From Mytilus galloprovincialis (lineage: Eukaryota > Mollusca > Bivalvia > Mytilida > Mytilidae): a DNA stretch of 64,000 nucleotides. How positions within the stretch are numbered: the first letter of the stretch is position 1; each line of letters opens with the position of its first letter. The stretch is from positions 30,843,440 through 30,907,439 of the forward strand of contig NC_134841.1 of the NCBI RefSeq assembly GCF_965363235.1. The letters run 5' to 3'. The notes beneath the pieces are model-generated. The model did not search any database. It had not been told where the DNA came from and worked only from the letters and a program-made list of their open reading frames with translations. The translations under genes and the position numbers were made by a program. Positions 44,675 through 55,060 of this stretch are shown in pieces.

Positions 44675-46180
44675 TTATACGACCGCCGAGGTCGAACCCT
44701 GAACGGTTGGGGCTAGTATGGACACAACATTCAAACTGGATACAGCTCTGAATTTGGATTGTGATTAAATAGTTGACACTGCATAGGTTTCTGACACAGA
44801 ATGAATGTGGTCTAATGTTTTTTTTTTTGCTTTTGAGCAATTCACTATGCTGTTGAATATTAATCCTTTGATATTTGAAGAAATTTTCTTTTTCATTTCT
44901 GAAACCTGAAATAAGAAAAATTGAACCCCACCATTTTTTTTTCATCTCCCCCTTTCCCTTATTCCAAAAATGATCTCAATTCAAATTTCTAATGGAGTTT
45001 TCAACAATAACTACTCATTTAAATACATCATAAAATATAAAATGTCATACAGTCATGATTTAAGTTGATTTGACTACTATTCTGGACAAAGAAAGATAAC
45101 TCCAATGCAAAATTTTATATTGGCAAATTTCCAATGAAGTTCATTAAAATAAAGTTTTTGGCAAATTTCCAATATACATAATTTAAGAGCAGTTTAGGTG
45201 AGCTATTAAAATGAGTTTCAATTACCAACCTTACACTGCTTTTAAATTATGTTTGTACTTGTAGTTGTCCATTAACCTGGATACCCTTTTCCCCCCCTTT
45301 TTCACCTTATTCTTTAACGGTTTCAGCCATAACTCCCAAAGACAATTCTTACCATCCCTTTGTGGTATTCCAATATCCAAAATCCAAATACATGGTTAGA
45401 TTCATCATATCTAAGAACCCCAAGAATTCATTTTTTTTATGAAATTAGATAAAGTTCAATTTTGGATTCTTTAGACCTCAATGTGGACCAATTTGATAAC
45501 CGGTCCTAAATATTAAAAATCTAAATACATGGTTAGATTCAGCATATTGAAGAACCCCATATATTGAATTTTTGTTGAAATCAAACAAAGTTTAATTTTG
45601 GACTATAAAAAAAAAAAAAAACTAAGTCCATGTTTAGATTCAGCATATCAAAGAACCCCAAGAATTCAAATTTTGTTAAAATTGAACTAAGTTTAATTTT
45701 GGACCCTTTGGACCTTAATGTAGACCAATTTGAAAACAGGACCAAAAATTAAAAATCTAATTACACGGTTAGATTCGGTATATCAAAGAACCCCAATAAT
45801 TCAATTTTTGACCCTTTTGGCCCCTAATTCGTTGGGACCAAAACTCCCAAAGTCAATCCAAACCTTCCTTTTGTGGTCATAAACCTTGTGTTAAAATTTC
45901 ATAGATTCCTATTAACTTATACTAAAGTTATTGTGCAAAAACCAAGAAAAATGCTTATTTCGGGACCTGCTTTTGGCCCCTAATTCCATAACTGTTGGGA
46001 CTTAAACTCCCAAAATCAATCCCAATCTTTCTTTTGTGGTCATAGACCTTATGTTAAAATTTCATAGATTTCTATTTACTTATTCTAAAGTTATTGTGCG
46101 AAAACCAAGAAAAATGCTTAGTTGGGCCAACGTGATACCAATATACGACCAAAATATTTTCAATTTTTGCGGTCGTATAA
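44675..46180 (+). mobile_element. Hairpin-ended element, TTATACGACCGC family
   Basis: The termini TTATACGACCGC (44675-44686) and GCGGTCGTATAA (46169-46180) are perfect 12-bp inverted repeats. A second copy of the 5' word, TATACGACC (46142-46150), makes a hairpin with the 3' end. The core has loosely repeated segments (ATGGTTAGATTCAGCATAT near 45400, 45530 and 45630; GTGGTCATA...CTTATG near 45870 and 46035). No transposase is encoded. The minus-strand frame at 44454-44945 crosses the element edge and is incidental. Confidence 0.8.
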
Positions 46181-46924
46181 AAAGAATTCGTGTACTTATT
46201 ATCTGAATAAAATAGTACTTATCTTTTGCAAGTGGCTACTCCCATTTTATGATTTGAGTGTTGTATTATATTGATTATTGCTTTATGTTGATTTGCGTGT
46301 ACCAATAAACACATAAGGAGTTTAAGAAACGATTTCTTGAACAGCTCAGCTTTTATCTAAGGAACTATCAATTTTCAATATAATCAATATTTCCAAAGGA
46401 CATAATTTTTATTAATAATTGGTCGTCACTGATTTACAATTTTGTAACAGATACTACTGATTTAATCTATGATAGAAGTTTTGAAAATATCTGGAAAGAA
46501 TCGAACACATGAGAGCGCTACAAATACATTTTTTATATATAACTATTGTTTCAAAAGGACATAATAAAATTGAGAATGGAAATGGGGAATGTGCCAAAGA
46601 GACAACAACCCGACCATAGAAAAAAACAACAGCAGAAGGTCACCAACAGGTCTTCAATGTAGCGAGAAATTCCCGCACCCGAACTCTTTCTAAATTAATT
46701 GATCAGATTGATTTTCAAACTAGTCAAAGACATCACTAATATAAACCTATCGAATGAGTTTCATAAACATCTGGCAAAAATTGAACAAATGAAAGCGATA
46801 ACGATGCAATTTCCCAATATAATAAATGTTTCGAAGGGGCTTAACTCTTTTAAAAATAATTGATCGAAATTTGTTTTTTGACTTGAGATACTGCTAATTT
46901 AAACCTGATAGAAGTTTCATAAAA
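46181..46924. other. Spacer with family C repeat and phrase repeats
   Basis: Contains family C copy 2 (46566-46681). It also has three loose repeats of a TCTGGMAARAATTGAACA phrase near 46490, 46770 and 46930; the last one is the left edge of the segmental duplication. No gene is seen. Confidence 0.5.
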
Positions 46925-47436
46925 AAAATCTGGAAAGAATTGAACACATTAAAGCGTTTTAAAACGATGCCGTTGTGACTAGTCCATATAATTAAACGGA
47001 TAGTAGCTACGATTTTCATTAAAATTACTTTTTTAACCTATATTCCGGATTTTGTACAAAAAGTAAAATAAGTATGATTAAAACAATTACTGGTTACTTT
47101 CCATTTAGCAATTAGAAGCTTTTTAACGTTTAACACCTACATGTATTTATTGTCTATAGATAATAGTTCGATGTTAAGCCCAACCCTTATTCATATGACC
47201 TATGTTGACCATTACTCGTCAGTTCCCAATGGGCAATCGCACATTGTGCCTCAAAGGGAAAATGGTCGAACAAGGGAATGTTATCGCAGAAATGGTACGT
47301 AAATTTACATTTTCTGTGAGAAAAGAAACAAAAAAGAGGTGCAGACAAGTTATGGTAAATTAAAAATAAAAAACGTCGATGAGATCGGTCATTAAAATCA
47401 CTCAAAATAGTTATCAAAGGTACCAGGATTATGATT

Positions 47437-47476
47437 TAGTACGCCAGACGCGAGTTTCGTCTACATAACACCTGCG
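47437..47476 (-). ncRNA. Truncated hammerhead relict
   Basis: On the minus strand this reads TTATGTAGACGAAACTCGCG then TCTGGCGTAC, the 3' half of the hammerhead, followed by the usual AATCCTGGTACCTTTGATAA flank. The CTGATGA box is absent, so it cannot cleave. Confidence 0.7.
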
Positions 47477-47864
47477 ACGCAGGCATAGTCAAACATAAAT
47501 AGCCGACGGTTTGCGTAATATTTACATTTCTTAAATATTCAAGATCACATGAAAATAAATCGCAACGTGTTCATTATTGTCAAAAATATATTTATAAATT
47601 TACGGGCAGTGATCTCCCACCGTAGAAGAAATTAGAAATCAACTTCCTACAATTTAGTTTATTCTTCAAGTGTATCCTTCATGGATCGAGGTCCCGATTT
47701 AACACACAAACACGTGTATACATTATCGCCATTGTTGGAGAATCTTGGGCTGGAATAATATTCTGGTTTTTGTTATATTTTTTATCTACATAATTTGATA
47801 AATGGCGTCAAATGGCTCTTCAACTTCGTACTTTATTTGGCCTTTTTAACTTTTTTGGATTCGA

Positions 47865-47908
47865 GCGTCACTGATGAGTCTTTTGTAGACGAAACGCGCG
47901 TCTGACGT
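47865..47908 (+). ncRNA. Solo hammerhead ribozyme (type I)
   Basis: CTGATGA, GAAA and the GTC cleavage triplet are present. Stem I GCGUCA/UGACGU has Watson-Crick pairs at the position that is G-U in the array copies. Stem II GUC/GAC has a UUUUGUA loop and stem III has the GCGC loop. Flanks are shared with the copy at 52858 but not with the hairpin domain, so this is a partial retrozyme. Confidence 0.9.
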
Positions 47909-48934
47909 ATATACTAAATTTAGTGGTATCTGTGATGAGTTTATTATGTACATTTATTAAAGTAATTATCAAATACGTAAGAAAACAAAAAAGCACGTGT
48001 TCATATCTATTATATATCGGTGAAGTTCGGGAAGTAAACCTGATGCATAATTAATGAGATGAATAGGCACACAACACGATATGAATTATCAATTATTACC
48101 ACTTCTGTAGGTTATGAAAACATTCTAGCGATCTTATTGCTTCTTTTTAGTACATATCTTTTAATTTAGCAGCTTAAAAACTTGTTCATAATTTTGTCAA
48201 AATCGTAGCTACTATCCCTTTAATGTTTCGGGGTGACAATAATTGTGGTGTATTATTATATCTTCAATTATTTCTCATTAAGGTTCTTTAAATAAAGGTT
48301 ATATAGATATAGGAAGATGTGGTATGAGTGCCAATGAGACAACTCTCCATCCAAGTCCCAATTTATAAAAGTAAACCATTATAGGTCAAGGTACGGTCTC
48401 CAACAAGGAGTCTAGGCTCATGCTAAGAGTTTGTCTTTAACTCTCTGTTCTCTGGTTTTTTCTCCAACTCAGAGAGTAAACAATTATTCATAGGTATCTT
48501 ATTTTTTTACTTTTAATTGTATTGTTATCACTGTGGCTAACTAATGTGGTGTTTTTTGTAACATTTGGGTGCAGACTGTGAAAACATTCTATTTACTGTA
48601 AAAACATTTTTCATACTGTAAAAACATTTTTCATACTGTAAAAACATTTTTCATACTGTCAAAAAACATTTTTCATAAAGTTGTAGGTTCATTTGAGTCT
48701 TTGACCGTATTTGTGTTATAATGCTTTTTTATATATTTATGATTTGTTGTAGTTTATCTTCTGGAATAGTTCTTGTTTTCATAGTACATGTATATATAAC
48801 ATGTACTAATTGGGTAATAAATTCATACAAATGTACCGCATAAAGAATTTCTATCGTCTGTTCATTGTTATAATTTTTCATTAATAAATACTGTTTAAAC
48901 GAAACTCAAATTTTTTTACACCACTCAGTCTACC

Positions 48935-49171
48935 ATGATTGTGCTACTTTGTGGTGGTCAGTTTAGTGGAGCTGGAGTGACCGGAAAGATAGTCCTACAG
49001 ATGGCTATCAAAGATGGATTGAAACATGATTTTTTAAATCAAACTGATACAATTTATTATATTAAGCTCAAAACAGTAACTGTTAAAGTGATAAGGTTTC
49101 CTGCAAATGTAAGCTGTATAGATACATGTATCTTTCAAAAGTATATTCTAAATTTTGAAAGTCTAGTATAA
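48935..49171 (+). CDS. Small open frame conserved in the duplication, unproven
   Basis: A 78-codon frame starting MIVLLCGGQFSGAGVTGKIV. I do not recognise it. The paralogous sequence at 13912-14050 is similar but has two stops. The first 38 codons have a plausible coding composition and the rest is AT-rich filler, so it might be an exon with a downstream donor or nothing at all. No promoter or partner exon was identified. Confidence 0.2.
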   Translation: MIVLLCGGQFSGAGVTGKIVLQMAIKDGLKHDFLNQTDTIYYIKLKTVTVKVIRFPANVSCIDTCIFQKYILNFESLV

Positions 49172-51219
49172 GTAAATATAAATAACATTTTTTTTTACAA
49201 CAAATGAGATTCATTTAAAACAAAAAGCCAAGTGAACTATTTTCCACTTTAAATATAACAAAATAAAAAAATACGGATCATAATTGAAAGTCTAATGCAG
49301 TAAAATCACAACATATCTGTAAATGTGCTTAAAAATAAACTATCATAAAACATCGAATTCGTATGTACTTGAATCACATTTGTATGTTTATACAGATCAA
49401 ACATATAGCCATTTCAACTAAAAGAAAAACAATTTAAAACCAGATTAAGTGTCCTCATATTATAGCAACTGCATATTTTGGTTAAAGCCGTATTTTTTGA
49501 TATCTATTAAAGTTATATGCGCTACCAGTAATTGAAAATGATATCCTGGATCCATCATGCTTAGCCTTAAAATAACCGATATATATGCTCTCAGGGTAGT
49601 TTCTAGAACAGCATTTACAAAGCTGTTAGTTGATATGGCCATCACTACATGATTCACTATTTTTTCAGAAATATTTGTGAGCATTTATTATTGCAATGGT
49701 CAAATAATGGACAAATTGGGCAATAAATTGATGATTTCAGGAACAGTTACAAACAAATAATGTTATCGAAGTTTTTATTTTCCCGATAATAAAAACATAT
49801 CTTAAATGTCTGGAGCTATTTAGGTACATGAAACCAAATAAACATAAAATAACCATACATTGTCTCCAAATATAAATTCTACTTGCACAAAGCTTAGAAA
49901 GTGGTAGAAAGCAATGCTGTTTTGGAGCAGTAATGCTTATAATATAGTATATGCAGAATAAGTATATAATATATGCAGTATATATATAGCTGACACATTT
50001 ATTTGATGAGTGACGAAATCATGTATTAATGTGTATATTAAAAGTAAAAAGTGAAAAATTCAACTGCATTCTGCAAATATTTTTTTTGTTGTATGTAAAT
50101 GCAACTTAAAACTCATTATTGCACTGTTAATATATAAATGTTATGAGATATATAAAAAAAAAAAAGTTATAACACTAAATATAATAAATAATTGCAATTA
50201 AAATATTTCATCATTAGCATGCATTTTATATATCAAAGTTTATATAAAATTTAACATCTTATTGAGAAACCCCAAAAAATATCCTGAAAACATCAGACAC
50301 AAATATTTTATATTCTAGATTTAGGTCCATCTTATTGTCAAGAACCAAACTAACATAGATTCCTTTCATTTAATGTAAAACTGGTTCTTACATGAACATA
50401 TCCTTTTAAAAGTGTTTTTTTCATGTACATAGTGGTTTGATTTTTTCTTCTATTGCATAGTATTTAAAGTCTGCACCAAGTCGGGAATATGGTAGTTATT
50501 ATCCATTCGTTTGATGTCACGGTATTTGAGCTTTTGAATTTGCCATTTGTCTGGGGACTTTCCTCATAGTTCGGTATGTTTGCTATTTTACTTTTCCTTT
50601 GTCAACTTTACTTGTGTAGGGTATATAAAATTAGCCTTTCATATAAGACATAGATTCAAGCATATTTTGTGACAGACATACAGGTATTAAAAATGATTAA
50701 TTATCAAGTAATATGATTCGTTATTTATCTTGAAGTCAGGACTTTCAACAGAAGGATGGCAAGTCTAGGTGTTCTAACTCTACAGTTTATACGTATAAAA
50801 AATGTGGATAAATAATAATCAACCTATGTTAATTTTCAACTTTCACTTTTCGATAAATAAAAATGTTTTCATTGGAATAAGATAATGATATATCTCATTA
50901 GAATGATTAATGGTATTTCTCACTGAACTTATGTTTGGGGTATTCCCAATTGAATTAATGTAGATAGTATCTCTCACTGAAATAATATTAGGTTAATTGT
51001 CATTCATACTTCAAGTATTTTAGCTGTAGCTCTAGAATAAGGTTCATGGTGTTTCTTACTGAGGTTTATAATACTCCAAACTGCTTATTGTAAATGCCTC
51101 TTATGTCAGTGAATTTCCTTGAAACGCTTCAATGATTTATAACAAAGTGATTCTAATAAGTATTATCAAATACAACAGTTAGGTTTTTTTTAAAACAGTG
51201 TAAATGTTCATGTTGTGTC
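49172..51219. other. Duplicated non-coding flank 3' of the copy 2 gene
   Basis: Collinear with 14140-14604 and 16371-17454. The site near 50131-50155 is the empty counterpart of the 14605-16370 insertion. A family B repeat lies at 50470-50600. No other gene is seen. Confidence 0.55.
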
Positions 51220-51948
51220 TCACTGTTTAGTGACACTATCATAAGATGGTGGAGGAGCAGATGGTTGTTCTGGTGGCTGATTTAAATCAATTTTAACATC
51301 TGATGATAGTCCAGTTGGTCCTGATGGGTATGAAGCTTCTGGCTGTGGATACGGTCCAGGAAACTGCTGCTCGGGAGGAGGAAGACCTGGTCCCATTGGA
51401 TAACCTGCTGTCGGACCCATAGAATAACCTGTTGGGCCCATTTGATAGCCTGTTGTTGGACCCATTTGATAGCCTGTTGTTGGACCCATAGTAAAACCTG
51501 CAGCTGAACCCATAGGATAGCCTGCAGCAGGACCCATGGGGTAACCAGGATTAGTTCCCATTGGATAAGCAGATCCAGCTATATGTCCACCTTGCCCTTG
51601 AGCTGCCATTTGTTGCATTAACACCTGGTTTTGCATCATTATGACTTGGTTGTTCAGTGCCATTTGTTGAGTGGTCATTCTACCCATACGAAAGTTTACA
51701 CCAAATTTACTTTGATTTGAGCATAGATAAAATAGTGTATAAATGTTCAAAACTGCACAAAGAATCACAAGAATCAATATAGGTATAGCAACACTTTTAT
51801 ACTTTCCTATATTAGAATCACATGCTATGCTTGAATCTGGGAACCAGCTTCTATCGCAACTTGAATATACTCCCGAGATAGATGAAAAGACAATCCCCAT
51901 AATACAGGCCATGAAACCAAACATGATTATAGCTGTACTACAAGATAA
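51220..51948 (-). CDS. Four-span PPxY-tail membrane protein, last exon (copy 2)
   Basis: Intact last exon of 729 nt including the stop, after a TTTTTTTCAG acceptor. It encodes LSCSTAIIMFGFMACIMGIV (span 3), a loop with two cysteines (SSCDRSW...IACDSN), span 4 (KSVAIPILILVILCAVLNIY), a short basic stretch, a Gln/Met-rich segment (TTQQMALNNQVIMMQNQVLM), about eight G-Y/F-x-M-G-P repeats, and the end PPPSYDSVTKQ. PPxY motifs recruit WW-domain proteins such as NEDD4-type ligases. The four-span layout with short loops suggests an MS4A/CD20-like protein at the plasma or endosomal membrane; this is inference. It differs from copy 1 by an extra KIDLNQPPEQPSA segment and by lacking the frameshift. Confidence 0.82.
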   Translation of the reverse strand, partial: LSCSTAIIMFGFMACIMGIVFSSISGVYSSCDRSWFPDSSIACDSNIGKYKSVAIPILILVILCAVLNIYTLFYLCSNQSKFGVNFRMGRMTTQQMALNNQVIMMQNQVLMQQMAAQGQGGHIAGSAYPMGTNPGYPMGPAAGYPMGSAAGFTMGPTTGYQMGPTTGYQMGPTGYSMGPTAGYPMGPGLPPPEQQFPGPYPQPEASYPSGPTGLSSDVKIDLNQPPEQPSAPPPSYDSVTKQ

Positions 51949-52380
51949 CTGAAAAAAAACAGGAAAAAAAAAGAAAATTATGTCTTCAGTTTTATGTTCA
52001 TCATTACCTCTTAATAAACCATTGACATTTACTACATGTATCTTTACTGATCACTCATATGACAAACAAATAAGAATCACTAAAATAAGAAATATGAAGT
52101 CATATGATTAAACGAGGTTCATGTAATTAATTTGCTGTTAAAAAGTTAAAATCTTATAAATAATAAACAGCTAAAGCTTTCTCTTAAAATGTTCTTATAT
52201 GCAGAAACTTGAAATTCTATCAGGTGTTGTCTTTGCTTTAGTTTTAATTACAATTATATGGTCAGTCAAATGCTTCATTTATAGGCTAAATCATTGTTTT
52301 CAATGTTTTATGGACGCAAATAAATAGAGAGCAAAAAGATGCTTTTTGTTTCACTTTTAAACTATAAGAATAGTTCATAC

Positions 52381-52455
52381 CAATTGAGCTAGAGCCGCTG
52401 AACCTGATGTTCCTTTCTTGTATAAGTTAATGAAATACATTCCTTTCAGTAGAAA
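52381..52455 (-). CDS. Four-span PPxY-tail membrane protein, internal exon (copy 2)
   Basis: A 75-nt phase 0 exon encoding FLLKGMYFINLYKKGTSGSA then ALAQL, with a TTTTATTTTCAG acceptor and a GTATGAAC donor. It joins in frame to the exon at 51220-51948 across a 432-bp intron. The upstream 158-nt exon expected from copy 1 was not found up to 64000, so copy 2 either starts beyond the window or has lost it. Confidence 0.78.
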
Positions 52456-52699
52456 CTGAAAATAAAACAAAAATCGTTTTGTCCTTGTGAAACTGAAATC
52501 AAAGCAACAGAACTGCATTGCCAGTACATAATGTATCAAATAGAGTTTCAATTAAATTGCTTTACACAGAGACAATATTTTATAAATGTGATTGGCAACT
52601 ATGCAAAATATCGTTACATTTAATTAAGCCCCCATGTTTTCATTGGCAATGCTTCAGTATAAATGAAAAAAAAATTATTTCCTCAAAAAAACTAATAAA

Positions 52700-53338
52700 C
52701 AAGAATGTGTCCATAGTACACGGATGCCCCATTCGCACTATCATTTTCACAGGCATAGATTACCTTAGCTGAATTTGGCAAAACTTTTAGGAATTTTGGT
52801 CCTCAATGCTCTTCAACTTCGTACTTTATTTTGCCTTTTAAACTTTTTTGGATTCGAGCGTCACTGATGAGTCTTTTGTAGACGAAACGCGCGTCTGGCG
52901 TATATACAAAATTTAGTCGTGGTATCTATATGAGTTTATTTCCATGTTCAATGGAACGTGAAATTGGGTAAAAAAATCAAATTTGGTATAAAAAATTGGA
53001 AAGACCATACCATAGGGAACATGTGTACTAAGTTTCAAGTTGATTGGACTTCAACTTCAAAAACTACCTTGACCGAAAACTTTAACCTGAAACTTGCACT
53101 TCCATTTTCTATGTTCAGTGGACAGTGAAATTGGGGTCAAACGTCTAATTTGGTTATGAAATTAGAAAGATCATATCATAAGGAACATGTGTACGAAGTT
53201 TCAAGTCGACTGGACTTCAACTTCATCAAAAATTACCAGGACAAAAAACTTTAACCTGAAGCGGGACGGACGGACGAACAGACGGACGCACAGAACAGAA
53301 AACATAATGCCCCACTACTATCGAAAGTGGGGCATAAA
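52700..53338 (+). mobile_element. Hairpin-ended element, ATGCCCCA family, with nested retrozyme
   Basis: The 5' word ATGCCCCA (52724-52731) faces TGGGGCAT at the 3' end (53328-53335). The 3' end is a hairpin (53307-53335) preceded by a GACGGACGAACAGACGGACG run. Two loose internal repeats (TCTATGTTCAGTGG and TTCAAGTYGAYTGGACTTCA) recur about 180 bp apart. The paralogous site near 18915 lacks the element. A retrozyme fragment (about 52752-52945) interrupts the first internal repeat. Confidence 0.78.
52858..52901 (+). ncRNA. Solo hammerhead ribozyme (type I), nested
   Basis: Core boxes and all stems as in the array copies, with the TTTTGTA stem II loop seen also at 47865. The surrounding retrozyme fragment starts near ACAGGCATAGATTACC (52752) and ends near ATGAGTTTATT (52945), inside another repeat, so it arrived as a separate insertion. 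Confidence 0.9.
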
Positions 53339-53984
53339 AATTCATTCACATCTTAATTGTTGATGAAATAACATGTATACAATCACCACACACATCTTCA
53401 TTCCTTATATGTTTAAAGATTGGACCAGTGTGTTTAGAGTATTAGAAACTTAATTAAAAGGAAGATTGCGGTTGTGTTTTGTTCCAATTAGCCTAATATA
53501 ATTTTAGCGCAGTATCTTTTTTAAAAAAGTTAACAGGCAAAGGACAAGTGATGATTAAACTTCTATTCATCGTTCTTTAAATATTTGAGAAAACTTGAAC
53601 ATGACAAGGGATTGGAGCGATAACGTCCCGAGGTATAATCTTAAAAAGCTACATTATTAACATCATGTCGTTATCTTTGAGTAAAAATATAAGAGTGATG
53701 ATTTCAATACTGGGAAAGATTTACGAAGATGTGGTATGAGTGCCAATGAGAAAATTCTCCATCCAAGTCAGAATTTGTAAAAGTAAACCATTATAGGTCA
53801 ATTAATATATAATAAGTATATAACAGGTTCATTGATTTAATGGCATGCTAATGTCACCTTAGTATATTTTGCCTCTTTTAAGATAATTTTTATACCCTAT
53901 TAAGTCACAAAAGTTTGTTTTTTTTAAATGAATCACTTATCGTAGTCCCCTGTCAAAGGAACACATCAGGTAAATGAATGGTTT

Positions 53985-54076
53985 GATTTGAGCGGGGTTC
54001 GAACTCACAACATTAGTGTTGATTGGCTTGTGATTACGGTAGAAACTACTTAGACCACTCGGCCACCGAGACGATA
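53985..54076 (-). mobile_element. tRNA-derived SINE head
   Basis: On the minus strand TGGCCGAGTGGTCTAAG (A box, tRNA-Ser/Leu-like) is followed by GTGAGTTCGAACCCC (B box). This is a good RNA polymerase III internal promoter. The body probably continues to about 53890. It is too irregular in the acceptor and anticodon arms to be a tRNA gene. A degraded relative lies at 25548-25800. Confidence 0.7.
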
Positions 54077-54099
54077 TGAATGGTTAGAAATCCTAATCA

Positions 54100-55060
54100 G
54101 TACACAATGTAAGTTTCAACAAGCTTAGTTTTATGATGTAAAGGTCGTGGTGAAATCAGTTCGTAGTAAGAGGAGGATGAGAGTGCAGTAAGCTCGTGGT
54201 AAGATCGCAAAGGTAGCTGTATCATCATAGCGAGAGCGTACAGAAAGCGCCGTTCTATAAGAAGAGACTGTGCTTCGATCTCACAGCGACGTAACTACGA
54301 CCATCATGTTGTCTATTCTGTTACGCCGTTCCTCAATTTATATAGTTCGTTTCATTATATTCTTAATCTATTTATGTGTTCCAGTTTGGGATGATTATTC
54401 ATCTTTAACCTTATTAAAACGTTAAAACATCGTATCATCGATACCTTCCCTCTCTCACACGTATCCGTTACAGGAAAACTGCAAGGTCATTACGATCACG
54501 AGGAACATTTCGTCGAGACGTCATCTTGGACACAATTCGTGGCTAACCACAGAGTGAGTTAATTATATAACATTGTATTTAAAGCCTTCAAATTGCCTTT
54601 CGTATAAGGCAACAACCATTTTCTTATCTGGGGGGGGGGGGGGGGGCCTGGGATTTTTATTGTGTTCATAATTTTTTTTTCAGAACCTTCCTCTGACAAA
54701 ATATTTTTTTCTTATGAGAAGGAAAGCAAAATTTTTTTTTCCTATAATGTGGAACAGAAATACAATTTTTTTTCTCACAAAACTATAAAATTAACATAAA
54801 ATTCATTTTAATTTTTTAATTGATGTAAAATGTAAAGTGCATGGCTCTGTCTATATCCTGGCATTGGCTGTTGTCTCAGTCGTTTTTTTTTTTAGCCCAC
54901 TTTCTACATTATGATATTCTCGGAGTCCGTCATACAGGTATCCTTAAATTTTAATACTGCAATTGAAGTGGCCACCATTGCCATATGTAATGGCAAATAG
55001 TGAGTAGCTCCAACTTATAAAACCCACTGTTTCTAACTATGATAATTGACATTCCATTGA
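54100..55060. other. Spacer with GATCGTGG words and a G-run repeat
   Basis: GATCGTGG-like words (54115-54310) resemble 19855-20175. At 54595-54790 a repeat with a 17-nt G run (54630-54646) is the inverted counterpart of 59700-59870. No gene is recognised. Confidence 0.5.

Larger units (their letters stand above)
46992..48223. mobile_element. 1.22-kb inverted-repeat element with TTAA target duplication
   Basis: Inverted ends GGATAGTAGCTACGATTTT (46998-47016) and its complement (48199-48217) extend to 21 bp with one mismatch. TTAA flanks both sides (46992-46995 and 48220-48223). The paralogous segment has a single TTAA at 12876-12879 in the same context and no element. TTAA duplications are typical of piggyBac and some Sola transposons. 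The terminal sequence is not the usual piggyBac one, so the superfamily is open. Inside are two retrozyme pieces in opposite orientation (47442-47472 minus, 47800-47945 plus). No transposase. Confidence 0.88.
46925..53597. repeat. Segmental duplication, copy 2
   Basis: Direct-orientation paralogue of 12814-19315, with the same gene exons and flanks in the same order. Copy-specific insertions are the TTAA-flanked element at 46996-48219 and the ATGCCCCA element at 52700-53338. The two segments are about 34 kb apart, so the original tandem duplication has been separated by, or contained, the 19-47 kb block. Confidence 0.85.

Noticed and set aside
44454..44945. 163-codon minus-strand frame
   Set aside because: It crosses the left boundary of a transposable element and has no recognisable domain.
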